Source: Marinobacter sp. 1-4A (GTDB lineage: Bacteria > Pseudomonadota > Gammaproteobacteria > Pseudomonadales > Oleiphilaceae). From it: DNA of 64,000 bases. The stretch lies in contig NZ_VCGY01000008.1 of the NCBI RefSeq assembly GCF_016597725.1, positions 62,001-126,000 of the forward strand, in the 5' to 3' direction. Below the pieces are notes generated by a model, which saw only the letters and a program-made list of their open reading frames with translations, did no database searches and was not told where the DNA came from. Position numbers and translations under genes: made by a program. Shown here piece by piece: positions 18,538 to 31,360 of the stretch. How positions within the stretch are numbered: position 1 is the first letter of the stretch; the number at the start of each line of letters is the position of its first letter.

Positions 18538-18762
18538 ATGAAAGAAGGTATTCACCCCAAGTACGAAGATATCACTGCAACATGCTCCTGCGGTAATGTG
18601 ATCAAGACCCGCTCTACTATCGGTCACGATCTGCAGCTAGATGTTTGCTCCCAGTGTCACCCGTTTTACACTGGCAAGCAGAAGGTTATGGATACCGGCG
18701 GTCGTATCGATAAGTTCCAGAAGCGGTTTGGCGGTCGTATTGCTGGTGGCAAGAAAGACTGA
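18538..18762 (+). CDS. rpmE: 50S ribosomal protein L31 (zinc-binding type)
   Basis: A 74-residue L31. Four cysteines (16, 18, 37 and 40, in CSCG and CSQC) make this the zinc-containing C+ form; the zinc-free paralogue used under zinc starvation is not in this window. AGAGG precedes the ATG. It has a bidirectional terminator immediately after it, so it is probably monocistronic. The 216-bp gap to priA carries its promoter, which I did not pin down. Confidence 0.96.
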   Translation: MKEGIHPKYEDITATCSCGNVIKTRSTIGHDLQLDVCSQCHPFYTGKQKVMDTGGRIDKFQKRFGGRIAGGKKD

Positions 18763-18778
18763 TCTTGCCGCAAAGTTG

Positions 18779-18804
18779 AAAAAAGCGCCTGAGGGCGCTT
18801 TTTT
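18779..18804. terminator. Intrinsic terminator after rpmE
   Basis: AAAAAAGCGCC and GGCGCTTTTTT form a short G/C stem flanked by A and T runs, a classical bidirectional Rho-independent terminator 16 bases after the rpmE stop. Confidence 0.92.
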
Positions 18805-18889
18805 CGTTTGTGCTGGAGAAAAATAAGCTCTTAATTTTGATTATACGCAATTCGCCGTATTGACTGATCATAATTTGTTCGGTTTGCCC

Positions 18890-18918
18890 TTGTCGTTTGA
18901 GGGCGGGCGCGCCATAAT
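18890..18918 (+). promoter_or_regulatory. Candidate sigma-70 promoter of the malic enzyme gene
   Basis: TTGTCG at 18890-18895 and CATAAT at 18913-18918 are 17 bases apart. The -10 lies about 75 bases before the maeB start codon, downstream of the rpmE terminator. Confidence 0.5.
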
Positions 18919-18992
18919 GTCGCGCTCCTTCAGGCAGGCACTTGCCGTCTGAAGGCTTATTACCTTTAAACGTGACAAACGGAACAGTGGCA

Positions 18993-20258
18993 ATGTCTCA
19001 AGATCTGAAAGAAGCAGCCCTTGAATATCACGCCAAGCCGCGGCCTGGAAAGATTAGTGTGGAAATCTCCAAGCCGACTGCGACCGCCCGCGACCTCGCT
19101 TTGGCATATAGCCCGGGTGTTGCCGAGCCGGTTCGTGAGATCGCGAAGGACCCGGAGAACGCATACAAGTACACTGCCAAGGGCAACCTTGTGGCGGTTA
19201 TCTCCGACGGTACTGCGATCCTTGGTCTGGGTAATCTAGGTCCGCTGGCAAGCAAGCCGGTAATGGAAGGCAAGGGCGTACTGTTCAAGCGCTTTGCTGG
19301 GATTGACGTGTTTGATATCGAGGTCAATTCCGAAAGCCCGCAGGCGTTCATTGAAACTGTTGAACGTATTGCTGACACCTTTGGCGGCATCAACCTTGAA
19401 GATATCAAGGCGCCAGAATGTTTCGAAATCGAGCGCGCGCTGATCGAGAAGTGCAATGTGCCCATCTTCCACGATGACCAGCACGGCACAGCAATTGTTA
19501 CAGCGGCGGGCATGATCAATGCTCTTGAACTTCAGGGCAAAAAGATTGAAGACGCGAAAGTGGTTTGCCTGGGAGCTGGCGCCGCTGCAATCGCATGTAT
19601 GAAGTTGTTGATCAGTTGCGGTATGAGCTCTGAAAACATCTTCATGCTTGACCGTAAGGGTGTGATCCACTCCGGTCGCGATGATCTTAATCAGTACAAA
19701 GCGATGTTTGCCAACGATACTGACAAGCGCACTCTGGACGAAGCAATTGACGGTGCTGATGTATTCCTCGGACTGTCAGGTCCGGATCTGCTAAGTGCTG
19801 ATCAGCTAAAGAAGATGGCGCCTAACCCGGTTGTGTTTGCATGCTCCAACCCGGATCCGGAAATTGACCCGGCGGTTGCGCATTCGGTTCGTGATGATTT
19901 GATTATGGCTACTGGCCGCTCTGACTATCCGAACCAGGTTAACAATGTTCTTGGCTTCCCGTTCATCTTCCGTGGTGCGCTCGACGTTCGCGCGACCTGC
20001 ATTAACGAAGAGATGAAAGTGGCTGCAGTAAATGCAATCCGCGAGTTGGCCAAAGAGCCTGTGCCGCAGGAAATCTGCGAAGCTTACGGTGCCGACAGCT
20101 TTGAGTTTGGTAAAGAGTACATCATTCCCAAGCCCATGGATGTTCGTTTGCTGGAAGTTGTTCCAGCGGCAGTGGCTCGTGCTGCTGTGGATTCCGGTGT
20201 TGCCGGTAAAGGCTACCCGGAGCACTACCCGCTGAAGAGCATGGATGACATCATCTAA
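18993..20258 (+). CDS. maeB: NADP/NAD malic enzyme, short form
   Basis: Oxidatively decarboxylates malate to pyruvate, linking the TCA cycle to pyruvate and NAD(P)H supply. The motifs YSPGVAEP, HDDQHGTAIV and VCLGAGAAAIACM (the dinucleotide-binding loop) are clear. The length of about 421 residues is that of the malic enzyme domain alone; the phosphotransacetylase-like extension of E. coli MaeB is absent, as in the Pseudomonas orthologue PA5046. I chose the ATG at 18993 (MSQDLKEAALEYH) with GGAAC upstream; the open frame extends 17 codons further without similarity. Confidence 0.93.
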   Translation: MSQDLKEAALEYHAKPRPGKISVEISKPTATARDLALAYSPGVAEPVREIAKDPENAYKYTAKGNLVAVISDGTAILGLGNLGPLASKPVMEGKGVLFKRFAGIDVFDIEVNSESPQAFIETVERIADTFGGINLEDIKAPECFEIERALIEKCNVPIFHDDQHGTAIVTAAGMINALELQGKKIEDAKVVCLGAGAAAIACMKLLISCGMSSENIFMLDRKGVIHSGRDDLNQYKAMFANDTDKRTLDEAIDGADVFLGLSGPDLLSADQLKKMAPNPVVFACSNPDPEIDPAVAHSVRDDLIMATGRSDYPNQVNNVLGFPFIFRGALDVRATCINEEMKVAAVNAIRELAKEPVPQEICEAYGADSFEFGKEYIIPKPMDVRLLEVVPAAVARAAVDSGVAGKGYPEHYPLKSMDDII

Positions 20259-20280
20259 CTGATGGCGTTATGAGCTCACA

Positions 20281-20313
20281 AAAAAAACCGGCGGTGATCC
20301 TGCCGGTTTTTTT
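20281..20313. terminator. Bidirectional terminator between maeB and mrcA
   Basis: AAAAAAACCGGC and GCCGGTTTTTTT make a stem with flanking A and T runs between two convergent genes. Confidence 0.92.
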
Positions 20314-20340
20314 GTGGGTGCTTGTTTTGGTGTTTGGTGT

Positions 20341-22872
20341 TCAGAATATTTGGCGTGAGAGGTCATCTCCGTTACCGTGAGTGCCGTTTGATCTCTCATT
20401 TTCTTCTGCCAGAGGTGCAGGTGCATCTTCCTCTTTGAATATCTCGAAGCTGCCATCCTCACCCGGTCTTGCGCGCCTTCCGGTTTCCGGGTTGATTCGA
20501 ATATTAACGATACCGTTCGGGCGTGGCATGAAAGCAGATGGCTCACCCTCTAGAGCTACTTTCATATAGTCTATCCAGATGGGTAGTGCGGTGCTTGCGC
20601 CGAACTCTCTGCGGCCCAGTGGGGCGGGTTGATCAAAGCCTACCCATACCGTCGTGGCAATGTTGTGGTTGAATCCGGCAAACCAGGTGTCTCTTTGTTC
20701 GTTCGTTGTGCCTGTCTTGCCTGCGATATCATCCCGCCCCAGCGCCAGAGCGCGGCGGCCGGTGCCCCGTTTCACAACGTCCCTAAGCATTGAGTGCAGG
20801 ATATAAACTGAACGCTCGTCCGCCAGTCGCCGCATAACCCGCGTTTCAGGAGTGTTCTCTGTTGTTAGTGCGGGTGTGTCTTCGTCTGCAATCGCATCGT
20901 CGTTAGCGGTTTCGGTCTTAGTTTCAATGTCGTTGGTATCGCAGTCGCGATCGCAAAGAAGAACAGTTGGAGCCCGATATATTTCCTCGCCATTTACATC
21001 TGTAATGCTTTCGATCAGGTAGGGTTCAACGTCGTATCCGCCATTTGCAATGACAGCGAGCCCTCTAGCCAGCTCCATGGGTGAGAGTTGTCCGCTGCCC
21101 AAGGAGAGGGAAAGATCTTTGGGCATATTCTCTGTCGGGACCTTGAGTTGTTTAAGGTAGTTCAGAGTGTTGGGGATGCCGAGATCCCTTAAGAGCCGGA
21201 TGGAGACAAGGTTGCGTGAGCGATACAGAGCCTCGCGAAGCGGCGTAGGGCCGTAAAATTGGCCCGAGGAATTTTGTGGGCGCCAGGCGGTTTCGAGCTC
21301 TGAATCGTCAAAAACGATCGGGGCGTCGTTGTAGATGGTTGCCGGTGTCATGCCGCTTTCCAGTGCGGTCAAATACAGAAACGGCTTAAAGGTAGAGCCG
21401 GGTTGCCGTTTGGCTTGTATGGCTCGGTTGTATTTGCTCTGGCCAAAGCTGTAACCGCCAGCAAGAGCTTGAATGGCACCGGTTTTTGCTTCTAGAGAAA
21501 TCAGTGCGCCCTCGGCTTTGGGAGCTTGCATGAGAGACACTTTCACCGGTTGGTCAATGTCGTTGGCTGGTGGGGTCTCTGAAGGTTCGCCGTCCTCGGC
21601 CAAGGTTGGGGCTTTTGGCAGTTGCTCGACCCGAACGTAGACAACATCACCAACGTTGACAACGTCTGAAGGTTTTTCAGGCTTCGGGCCTGTCAAATTT
21701 TCCGTTTTATAACGCCGTGCCCACTGCATAGATTCAAATGGCATTACTGCCGATCCAAAGCGGCGGACATAGGCGCGCGCTTCGTTATCCTTATCATTAA
21801 CTGCCGTAATAACCGCAGGCATCAAGGACTCTATTCGTGGATAGTTCAACATTGCGCCGGACAGGTCTCCATCAGCCAGAGTTTCATCGTCAATTTTGCC
21901 TATGGCCCCCCTGAACCCATGTCTGCGATCGTAGGCTTCTAAGCCGTCCCTGAGTGCGTCGGTTGCTGTTTGCTGCTCTTTGCTGTCTACCGTCAGGGTA
22001 ACGGTGTAGCCATCGGTGTAAGCTTCTTCTCCGAAGCGTCTGACCATTTCTGCTCTGGCCATTTCCGCAACGTAGTCCGCATCTACCTCCGCTTCTGTGG
22101 CATTGTATGTGGCGGTAAGCGGTGCCTGAATGGCAAGGTCATAGGCGTCTGGAGTAATGTACTGGAGCTCCTTCATTCGGCCCAGAATCCAGTCCCTGCG
22201 CTGCATTGCGCGCTGAGGGTTGGCGAGAGGGTTGTAGGCAGACGGAGCCTTGGGTAGGCCTGCCAGCATGGCCATTTGAGCGAGGGAGAGTTCGCTAACC
22301 GGTTTGTTGTAATAAACCTTAGCTGCAGCAGCGATGCCGTAAGCGCGATTGCCTAAATAGATTTTGTTTAGGTACAGCTCAAGAATTCGGCTTTTCTCCA
22401 GTTCACGCTCTATCTGAACTGCAAGAAGTATCTCGTTGAACTTGCGAATAAAGGTCCGATCACGTGACAAAAAGTAATTTTTTGCAACCTGCATTGTGAT
22501 GGTGCTGCCGCCAGATTGGATCGAACCGGTAGAGACCAGTTCGATTGCAGCCCGCACCAGGCCTTTGATGTCGACCCCGAAGTGCTCGTAAAATCGCGAG
22601 TCTTCTGCCGCCAAAAAGGCTTGTAACTGAACTGTTGGGATCTGTTCGATTGTGATCGGTGCCCTTCTCTTTTCACCGAATTCTGCTATTAATCTGTTGT
22701 CTTTGCTGTACACCCGCAGCGGCGTCTGGAGTTTTATCTCCAAAAGTTGCTCGACTGGGGGGAGGCCGGGACGAAGGTAAAGATAGAAGCCTGAGCCTAG
22801 GATAACGGCGACACTCATTCCGGTGAGAAATAACCAGGCAAAAAGGCGAGATGTACGCAACAAATGGGACAT
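20341..22872 (-). CDS. mrcA: Penicillin-binding protein 1A (bifunctional peptidoglycan synthase)
   Basis: Class A PBP that polymerises lipid II and cross-links the glycan strands. A short cytoplasmic tail and one membrane anchor (LFAWLFLTGMSVAVILGSGF) precede the GT51 glycosyltransferase domain, with the catalytic Glu in AAEDSRFYEHFGVD and GGSTITMQVAKN. After an inserted OB-like region comes the transpeptidase domain: active-site Ser in GSTFK, SRN, and KTGTT. The length of about 843 residues is normal. An ATG at 22872 and a TTG at 22884 are both possible starts, neither with a clear ribosome binding site. It is divergent from pilM, as ponA is in Pseudomonas. Confidence 0.94.
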   Translation of the reverse strand: MSHLLRTSRLFAWLFLTGMSVAVILGSGFYLYLRPGLPPVEQLLEIKLQTPLRVYSKDNRLIAEFGEKRRAPITIEQIPTVQLQAFLAAEDSRFYEHFGVDIKGLVRAAIELVSTGSIQSGGSTITMQVAKNYFLSRDRTFIRKFNEILLAVQIERELEKSRILELYLNKIYLGNRAYGIAAAAKVYYNKPVSELSLAQMAMLAGLPKAPSAYNPLANPQRAMQRRDWILGRMKELQYITPDAYDLAIQAPLTATYNATEAEVDADYVAEMARAEMVRRFGEEAYTDGYTVTLTVDSKEQQTATDALRDGLEAYDRRHGFRGAIGKIDDETLADGDLSGAMLNYPRIESLMPAVITAVNDKDNEARAYVRRFGSAVMPFESMQWARRYKTENLTGPKPEKPSDVVNVGDVVYVRVEQLPKAPTLAEDGEPSETPPANDIDQPVKVSLMQAPKAEGALISLEAKTGAIQALAGGYSFGQSKYNRAIQAKRQPGSTFKPFLYLTALESGMTPATIYNDAPIVFDDSELETAWRPQNSSGQFYGPTPLREALYRSRNLVSIRLLRDLGIPNTLNYLKQLKVPTENMPKDLSLSLGSGQLSPMELARGLAVIANGGYDVEPYLIESITDVNGEEIYRAPTVLLCDRDCDTNDIETKTETANDDAIADEDTPALTTENTPETRVMRRLADERSVYILHSMLRDVVKRGTGRRALALGRDDIAGKTGTTNEQRDTWFAGFNHNIATTVWVGFDQPAPLGRREFGASTALPIWIDYMKVALEGEPSAFMPRPNGIVNIRINPETGRRARPGEDGSFEIFKEEDAPAPLAEENERSNGTHGNGDDLSRQIF

Positions 22873-23057
22873 TTTTTCTGACAACTGTTGGATATAGGTC
22901 TATCATTTGAGAAATTGCTTTAGGAAGGATGAGTCGCTTCACCGTTGCAATTGTTCCCAGCTGAATGAGAGCGGGTATTGTAAACGGAATAATGAAGAAA
23001 TTCTCTTAAATAAAAAACACATAACACATGTAACCGGGTGCATCTAACCAGGTATAG

Positions 23058-24130
<1,073 letters not shown>

Positions 24131-24131
<1 letters not shown>

Positions 24132-24697
24132 TGGCAAGAATTAACCTCAGGCCTTGGCGCGAAGAGCTCCGGGCAGAGAAGCAAAAGCAATTTGTTGTAA
24201 TGGTGCTGGGGACCGCTATTATCGCCGCCGGTCTCACATTCCTGTGGAGTTCGGATCTTGATAGCAGTATTGCGTACCAACAGTCTCGGAATGCTTATAT
24301 CGAATCCGCTACCAAGAAGCTAGATGAGCAGATTCGCGAGATTGATAGCCTCAAGCGCAAGCGTGACGAGTTGTTGGCCCGAATGAAAGTTATTCAGGAT
24401 TTGCAAGGTAAGCGTCCGGTTATCGTCCGTGCCTTTGATGAATTGGTTCGTACCTTGCCTGATGGCCTCTACTACACGGATTTGAAGAGATCTGGAGATC
24501 AGGTGAGCATTGTGGGTATGGCTGAATCCAACAGTCGCGTTTCAACTCTGATGCGTCAGTTTGATGAGTCCGATTGGTTCACAAGCCCGAACCTGTCTAA
24601 CGTGTCTTCAGCGGATGGCCAGCGCGCGGGCTACAGCGAGTTCACTATGACTGTGAAGCAACAAACACCTGAGCCTGAAGGGGAGGATAAACAATGA
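24131..24697 (+). CDS. pilN: Type IV pilus assembly protein PilN
   Basis: Inner-membrane protein with a short cytoplasmic tail. The tail carries INLRPWREE, the equivalent of the INLLPWR motif that inserts into PilM. One membrane segment (FVVMVLGTAIIAAGLTFLW) is followed by a coiled coil (residues about 50-95) and a ferredoxin-like periplasmic domain that pairs with PilO. The 188 residues are normal. It overlaps pilM by one base and pilO by four. Confidence 0.94.
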
Positions 24698-25305
24698 GCC
24701 TCTCGGACTCCCTAAAAAGCCTTAATGAGTTTGATATCAATGATCTTGATATCAATAACGCGGGCATTTGGCCTGCACCGATCAAGGCGATTGTTGTTCT
24801 GATTGTTTTTGGCCTGATAATGGGTGGCGGGTACTGGTTTTTTATCAAGGACCAATACGTCCAGCTCGATAGGGTCGAAAAGACAGAGCAGGATTTACGC
24901 AAAAAGTATGAAGAGAAAGCTTATCAGGTAGCCAATCTGGAGGTTTTCAAAACGCAGATGGTTGAAATGGAAGAGACATTCGGCGCGCTTGTGCGGCAGT
25001 TGCCAAGCGAAACCGAAGTGCCCGGCCTTCTGGAGGATATTACCAACACCGCTTTAGGTAGCGGCCTTGCTCTCCAGGAAGTAAAGCTTCAGCCAGAGCA
25101 GAAGCGAGACTTCTACTCAGAATTGCCGATCAATATCCGGGTTACAGGCTCATACCATGAGCTGGCCTCGTTTGTTAGCAGCGTAGCGAGCTTGCCGAGG
25201 ATTGTGACCTTGCATGACTTAACTATTAAACCAACTGGCGGAGACAACGAGCGACTTGATATGCAGGTTGTTGCTCGTACCTACCGCTACCGGGCTGGAG
25301 AATGA
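24694..25305 (+). CDS. pilO: Type IV pilus assembly protein PilO
   Basis: Bitopic inner-membrane protein that forms a heterodimer with PilN and contacts PilP. A cytoplasmic segment of about 30 residues precedes the membrane span (AIVVLIVFGLIMGGGYWFFI), then a coiled coil and the periplasmic fold ending VVARTYRYRAGE. The 203 residues are normal. ATGA overlaps join it to pilN and pilP, implying translational coupling. Confidence 0.94.
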   Translation: MSLSDSLKSLNEFDINDLDINNAGIWPAPIKAIVVLIVFGLIMGGGYWFFIKDQYVQLDRVEKTEQDLRKKYEEKAYQVANLEVFKTQMVEMEETFGALVRQLPSETEVPGLLEDITNTALGSGLALQEVKLQPEQKRDFYSELPINIRVTGSYHELASFVSSVASLPRIVTLHDLTIKPTGGDNERLDMQVVARTYRYRAGE

Positions 25306-25856
25306 GCATGGCAGCAAAGCATGCGGGAAAAGCCTGGCTGGGTGTGTGTCTGGTATCACTGTTAACAGCCTGCTCCCAGGGCAGTGGTTTTTCTGATCTG
25401 GACAAGTTCATGGCGGACACCCGAGCCAAGCCTCGGGGACACGTAGAGCCATTGCCGGAGTTCAATGCGTACGAGGCGTTTAGTTACTCTGCAGCTGATA
25501 GGCGGGCTCCGTTTGAACCGCCGATGGATGTTCAGCTTACGATGATTGACGAAAAACCAATCAGCGACATTGAGCCCGACCTAGATCGCCCTAAAGAGGT
25601 GCTCGAAAACTTTGATCTCAAGGATCTGGGTATGGTGGGTACGCTTCAGGGCGAAAAAGGAAACCTGTTTGCACTGATTCGGGATAATGCGGGTGGCATA
25701 CACAGGGTCCGCACCGGGAATTTCATGGGGCAGAACTACGGCCGTGTTATAGGCGTTAGTGAAACCCGTATAGAGCTTATCGAAATCGTTCCCAATGGCC
25801 GGGGTGGCTGGGTAGAGCGTCCTCGCTCTCTTACACTGGACGAAGATGCGGGTTAA
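25302..25856 (+). CDS. pilP: Type IV pilus assembly lipoprotein PilP
   Basis: Inner-membrane lipoprotein linking PilNO to the PilQ secretin. The signal peptide ends in the lipobox LLTAC at about residue 25. A disordered stretch then leads to the beta-rich HR domain (GMVGTLQGEKGNLFALIRD and GQNYGRVIGV), which binds the secretin N domains. The length of 184 residues is normal. The start may be the ATG at 25302 or at 25308. Confidence 0.94.
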   Translation: MSMAAKHAGKAWLGVCLVSLLTACSQGSGFSDLDKFMADTRAKPRGHVEPLPEFNAYEAFSYSAADRRAPFEPPMDVQLTMIDEKPISDIEPDLDRPKEVLENFDLKDLGMVGTLQGEKGNLFALIRDNAGGIHRVRTGNFMGQNYGRVIGVSETRIELIEIVPNGRGGWVERPRSLTLDEDAG

Positions 25857-25867
25857 GGAGCGGTTGG

Positions 25868-27985
25868 ATGAAAATTGAAAGAAAAATGCATGTACAAAAA
25901 AGTTCGGGGTCGAGGCTAGCGATGTTCAGAAAACTCAATGTATACGTCAGCGTAATTGCTTTTGGGTTGTTATCCGGCCTGGCCAGTGCGGTCACGCTGG
26001 AAGACGTGTCGTTTTCGTCGCTACCGGGAGAGCGTCTGGAAGTGACACTTAAATTCGATGGTGAGCCGCCCGAACCGTCGGGTTACACCATTGAGCGTCC
26101 GGCGCGGATAGCGGTGGATTTGGCTGACACGACCAGCGGGTTGAATACTCGGAGCGTTCCGCTCGGCTCAGGCAATGCCCAAAGCATGACAGTCGTCGAA
26201 ACAAAGGACCGGACTCGCCTGATTTTTAATTTGGTTGAGCTTGCTCCCTACGAGACAGTTCGGAACAACAACTCGCTAGTGATGACAATCGGCGGCGGAG
26301 CAGGCTCAGGCTCGGTTGCTGCCAGTCCTTCCGGAACGACCACTGTGTCGAAGTCAGCGTCTGCTCCAGACACGCTGGCTGGTGTTGACTTCCGCCGGGG
26401 CAATAAGGGTGAAGGTCGAGTTATTGTAGACCTTGGAAGCCCGCGAACACCGGTAGACTTGTCAGAATTGGGCGGCAAAATTCGCCTTACAATGAATGGC
26501 ATTGCAGTGCCGGCAGACCTGCGTCGTCGTTTGGATGTGACCGACTTTGCAACACCTGTCAGCCGCATTGATACGTTCGTGCAAGATGGCAATGCCGTGG
26601 TTGAGATTCGGCCTGAAGGGAATTACGACTACATTGCGTACCAGTCCGGTAGCCAGTTTACTGTTAGCGTTGAAAAGCTCAGTGAAGAGGAGGCAGAATC
26701 CCGCCGCGAGGAGAAGTTCCCATATTCCGGAGAGAAGCTTTCCCTCAACTTCCAAGATATTGAAGTACGCTCCGTACTGCAGTTGATAGCGGACTTTACG
26801 GGCTTGAACCTGGTTGCCAGTGATACTGTCGGCGGTAGCATCACTTTGCGCCTCCAGAACGTTCCATGGGATCAAGCGCTTGAGCTTATCCTGAAGACGA
26901 AAGGTTTGGATAAGCGCCAGATTGGTAACGTGTTGTTGGTCGCTCCAGCAGATGAAATTGCTGCGCGCGAGAAACTTGAACTTGAAACCACCAAACAAAT
27001 TGCTGAGTTGGCTCCCGTTCGCCTAGATATAGTGCAAGTAAACTATGCCAAGGCTGCTGATATCGTAGCGCTGATCGAGGCCGACAAGGAGCTGATTTCC
27101 GATCGCGGTTTCGTTTCCTCCGATTTGCGTACCAACACGATCAGTGTGCGCGAGACAACGGGCAAACTGGAAGAAATCCGCCGCCTCGTATCCACCTGGG
27201 ACGTTCCTGTACGACAGGTTTCAATCGAAGCTCGTATCGTGCGTGCTCAGAACAATGTATCTGAAAGCCTTGGTGTTCGTTGGGGTGGTGCGGCATACAA
27301 CGTGAGTGGAAATAACATCGTTTCCGTAGGCGGTTCTCTTGGGACGGTCGGTGAAGCGAGAGACGCTGCCGCTGGTGGCTCTGCGGGCATTTCTTTCCCG
27401 GGAGCGCTCGCAGTGGATCTCGGCGTTAGCGATGAAGGCGCATCCTCGTTTGCCATTGGTTTTGGCAGCGATGATTTCTTGGTAGATCTTGAGCTATCTG
27501 CGCTTGAGAGTGACGGCAAGGCCGAGATTGTGTCTCAGCCCCGTGTAGTGACAGCTGATCGCCAGACTGCTTCAATCAAATCGGGTCAGGAAATTCCTTA
27601 TCAGGAAGCTGCAAGCAGCGGTGCGACTAGCGTATCTTTTAAGGAGGCTGTGCTATCGCTTGAAGTGACGCCGCAGATAACGCCAGATGACAAGATTATT
27701 ATGGATCTTGTGGTAAATCAGGACTCTCGTGGTGAGGAGACGACTGCCGGACCTGCTATCAATACCAATTCTGTAACGACACAGGTGCTGGTGGCGAATG
27801 GTGAAACCGTTGTGCTGGGTGGTATTTTTGAGTCTACCAATATAACTCAGACTACTAAGACTCCGTTTCTTGGCGATATTCCCTATCTGGGACGCCTGTT
27901 TAAGCGCTCTGAGGTCGTGGAGCTTCGCAGTGAGCTATTGATCTTCATCACACCGAAGATCATTAAGAACGACCTGATCCAGTAG
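25868..27985 (+). CDS. pilQ: Type IV pilus secretin PilQ
   Basis: Outer-membrane channel through which the pilus passes. After a signal peptide (cleavage near GLASA-VTLED) come two AMIN domains (about residues 40-130 and 165-270) that bind peptidoglycan. They are followed by an STN/N0 domain starting LSLNFQDIEVRSVLQLIADF, an N1 domain and the secretin core ending VLGGIFES...TPFLGDIPYLGRLFK. The length of 705 residues is normal. AAGGAG lies six bases before the ATG. It ends the pilMNOPQ operon with a strong terminator. Confidence 0.95.
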   Translation: MKIERKMHVQKSSGSRLAMFRKLNVYVSVIAFGLLSGLASAVTLEDVSFSSLPGERLEVTLKFDGEPPEPSGYTIERPARIAVDLADTTSGLNTRSVPLGSGNAQSMTVVETKDRTRLIFNLVELAPYETVRNNNSLVMTIGGGAGSGSVAASPSGTTTVSKSASAPDTLAGVDFRRGNKGEGRVIVDLGSPRTPVDLSELGGKIRLTMNGIAVPADLRRRLDVTDFATPVSRIDTFVQDGNAVVEIRPEGNYDYIAYQSGSQFTVSVEKLSEEEAESRREEKFPYSGEKLSLNFQDIEVRSVLQLIADFTGLNLVASDTVGGSITLRLQNVPWDQALELILKTKGLDKRQIGNVLLVAPADEIAAREKLELETTKQIAELAPVRLDIVQVNYAKAADIVALIEADKELISDRGFVSSDLRTNTISVRETTGKLEEIRRLVSTWDVPVRQVSIEARIVRAQNNVSESLGVRWGGAAYNVSGNNIVSVGGSLGTVGEARDAAAGGSAGISFPGALAVDLGVSDEGASSFAIGFGSDDFLVDLELSALESDGKAEIVSQPRVVTADRQTASIKSGQEIPYQEAASSGATSVSFKEAVLSLEVTPQITPDDKIIMDLVVNQDSRGEETTAGPAINTNSVTTQVLVANGETVVLGGIFESTNITQTTKTPFLGDIPYLGRLFKRSEVVELRSELLIFITPKIIKNDLIQ

Positions 27986-27996
27986 TAGGTGTCAGG

Positions 27997-28030
27997 AAAA
28001 AAGCCGCCGCGATTAACCGGCGGCTTTTTT
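27997..28030 (+). terminator. Intrinsic terminator of the pil operon
   Basis: AAGCCGCCG and CGGCGGCTTTTTT form a stem followed by a T run just after pilQ. Confidence 0.92.
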
Positions 28031-28123
28031 GTGTCTGTATCGTTTGTTGTATCAACGCTGAAGCTTATGCAATCTTCGGCCCTGTGATATTCTCACCCGC
28101 CTGAATACTATTGAGCGGAAGTT

Positions 28124-28690
28124 ATGTCTTTGCCCAAACGCGTAGTTCTGGTTGGCCCCATGGGCGCAGGTAAAAGTACGATTGGTCGGATGCTTGCCCG
28201 GGAGTTGGGGTATAGGTTTCTGGATTCTGACCGGATCATTGAAGAGCGTTGTGGTGCAAACATTCCCTGGATATTCGACGTAGAGGGCGAGGAAGGGTTC
28301 CGGCAGCGTGAAACAGCGATGTTGGACGAGCTGTCCACTGAGCCTGAAACTGTTTTGGCAACCGGTGGTGGCGCGGTCATGCGTACTGAAAATCACGCGC
28401 TTTTAAAGAAACATTCGGTGGTCGTTTACCTGAGAACATCCATAGAGCAGCAGGTAGAGCGTACCCGGAAAGACCGGAACCGCCCCCTGCTCCAGAACGA
28501 TGACCCAGAAGGCGTCTTACGGCGGCTGTTTGCCGTTCGAGATCCCCTGTATACCGAGCTTGCCGATATTATCATGCATACAGACCGCAAGAGCCCACGA
28601 CTTGTAGTGCGCCAACTGGTTAATCGCATAAACCCCAAAACACCGAGACAACAAAGACAAGTACGAAAGGACGGGCGCAACCATGTATAA
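28124..28690 (+). CDS. aroK: Shikimate kinase
   Basis: Phosphorylates shikimate at the 3-hydroxyl in the pathway to chorismate. The P-loop is GPMGAGKST, the shikimate-binding residues lie in [11 protein letters not shown] and TGGGAVM, and the lid includes RDRNRPLL-like residues. The length of 188 residues includes a slightly long basic C-terminus. It overlaps aroB by eight bases, and the aroK-aroB-SPOR ATPase order follows that of Pseudomonas and of E. coli (aroK-aroB-damX). Confidence 0.95.
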   Translation: MSLPKRVVLVGPMGAGKSTIGRMLARELGYRFLDSDRIIEERCGANIPWIFDVEGEEGFRQRETAMLDELSTEPETVLATGGGAVMRTENHALLKKHSVVVYLRTSIEQQVERTRKDRNRPLLQNDDPEGVLRRLFAVRDPLYTELADIIMHTDRKSPRLVVRQLVNRINPKTPRQQRQVRKDGRNHV

Positions 28691-29780
28691 ACTGCTTCAC
28701 ACACTCCAGGTTGAGTTGGGCGAGCGCAGTTACCCCATTGTGATCGGCGAGGGTGTGCTCGGTGAATATGAGCTCTCAAATTACGTTCGCGGCTCACAGG
28801 TAATGATTGTGACCAACGATGTGGTTGCGCCATTGTATCTGGAGCAAGCAAAAGCTTGCTTTCCCGACAAGACGGTTGATGTAGTCGTACTCCCCGACGG
28901 CGAAAAGCACAAGGATTGGCAAACACTGAACCTGATTTTTGATGCTTTGCTGGAGAAACAGCATACCCGAAAATCCACTCTCGTTGCTTTGGGCGGGGGT
29001 GTTGTTGGCGATATGACGGGGTTTGCTGCTGCTTCCTACCAGCGTGGCGTGCCGTTCATACAAATTCCGACGACGCTTTTGTCACAAGTTGACTCGTCTG
29101 TGGGCGGAAAAACCGGCATTAACCACCCGCTCGGGAAAAACATGGTTGGCGCCTTCCATCAGCCAGAAGCCGTTTTAATTGATACGAATACGCTTCACAG
29201 TTTGCCACCGAGAGAGATATCTGCGGGGCTCGCAGAGGTCATCAAGTACGGCTTGATTCGTGATACAGCTTTTCTTGATTGGCTGGAACAGGCAATGGAT
29301 AAACTTGTGGGTTTTGATAGCGAAGCCTTGGCTGAAGCCATATTCCGTTCGTGCGCCTGCAAGGCAGATGTTGTCGCTCAAGATGAGAAGGAAAACGGGC
29401 TCAGGGCAACGCTGAACCTGGGGCATACATTTGGCCACGCTATCGAAACCTTCGCTGGTTATGGCAACTGGCTTCATGGAGAGGCCGTTGGTACCGGGAT
29501 GATGATGGCGGCCGATTTGTCCGCTCGGGAAGGCTGGATAAGTTCGGCCGATTACGACCGTATCCTGCACATTATTCGCAAGGCCAACTTGCCAGAGTCG
29601 CCTCCGGCTAACATGACACCTGCGGATTTTATGAGCCTGATGGCTGTCGACAAGAAGAATGTCGATGGCTTGCTAAGGCTTGTGTTGCTTCGGGCCGTGG
29701 GTAAAGCAGAAGTAACATCCCGAGCAACTGAGGAAAATCTCTCGGCAACGCTCAGCGCATTTTGCCACCAGAAAACCTGA
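28683..29780 (+). CDS. aroB: 3-dehydroquinate synthase
   Basis: Second step of the shikimate pathway, NAD- and zinc-dependent. [13 protein letters not shown] (NAD site) and the metal ligands in [15 protein letters not shown] and [11 protein letters not shown] are present. The length of 365 residues is normal. It overlaps aroK and is close to the downstream SPOR ATPase gene. Confidence 0.96.
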   Translation: MYKLLHTLQVELGERSYPIVIGEGVLGEYELSNYVRGSQVMIVTNDVVAPLYLEQAKACFPDKTVDVVVLPDGEKHKDWQTLNLIFDALLEKQHTRKSTLVALGGGVVGDMTGFAAASYQRGVPFIQIPTTLLSQVDSSVGGKTGINHPLGKNMVGAFHQPEAVLIDTNTLHSLPPREISAGLAEVIKYGLIRDTAFLDWLEQAMDKLVGFDSEALAEAIFRSCACKADVVAQDEKENGLRATLNLGHTFGHAIETFAGYGNWLHGEAVGTGMMMAADLSAREGWISSADYDRILHIIRKANLPESPPANMTPADFMSLMAVDKKNVDGLLRLVLLRAVGKAEVTSRATEENLSATLSAFCHQKT

Positions 29781-29815
29781 GCAGGACGTGCAACATTGAA
29801 CGGCAAGGATCTTTT

Positions 29816-31270
<1,455 letters not shown>

Positions 31271-31360
31271 CTTGGCAAAAACCTAACCCAACCTCTTGTT
31301 TCGCCACAGGAAATGACTTTGGTTTACAGAACCCTTCCCAGCAGCAGATATAAAATTTTG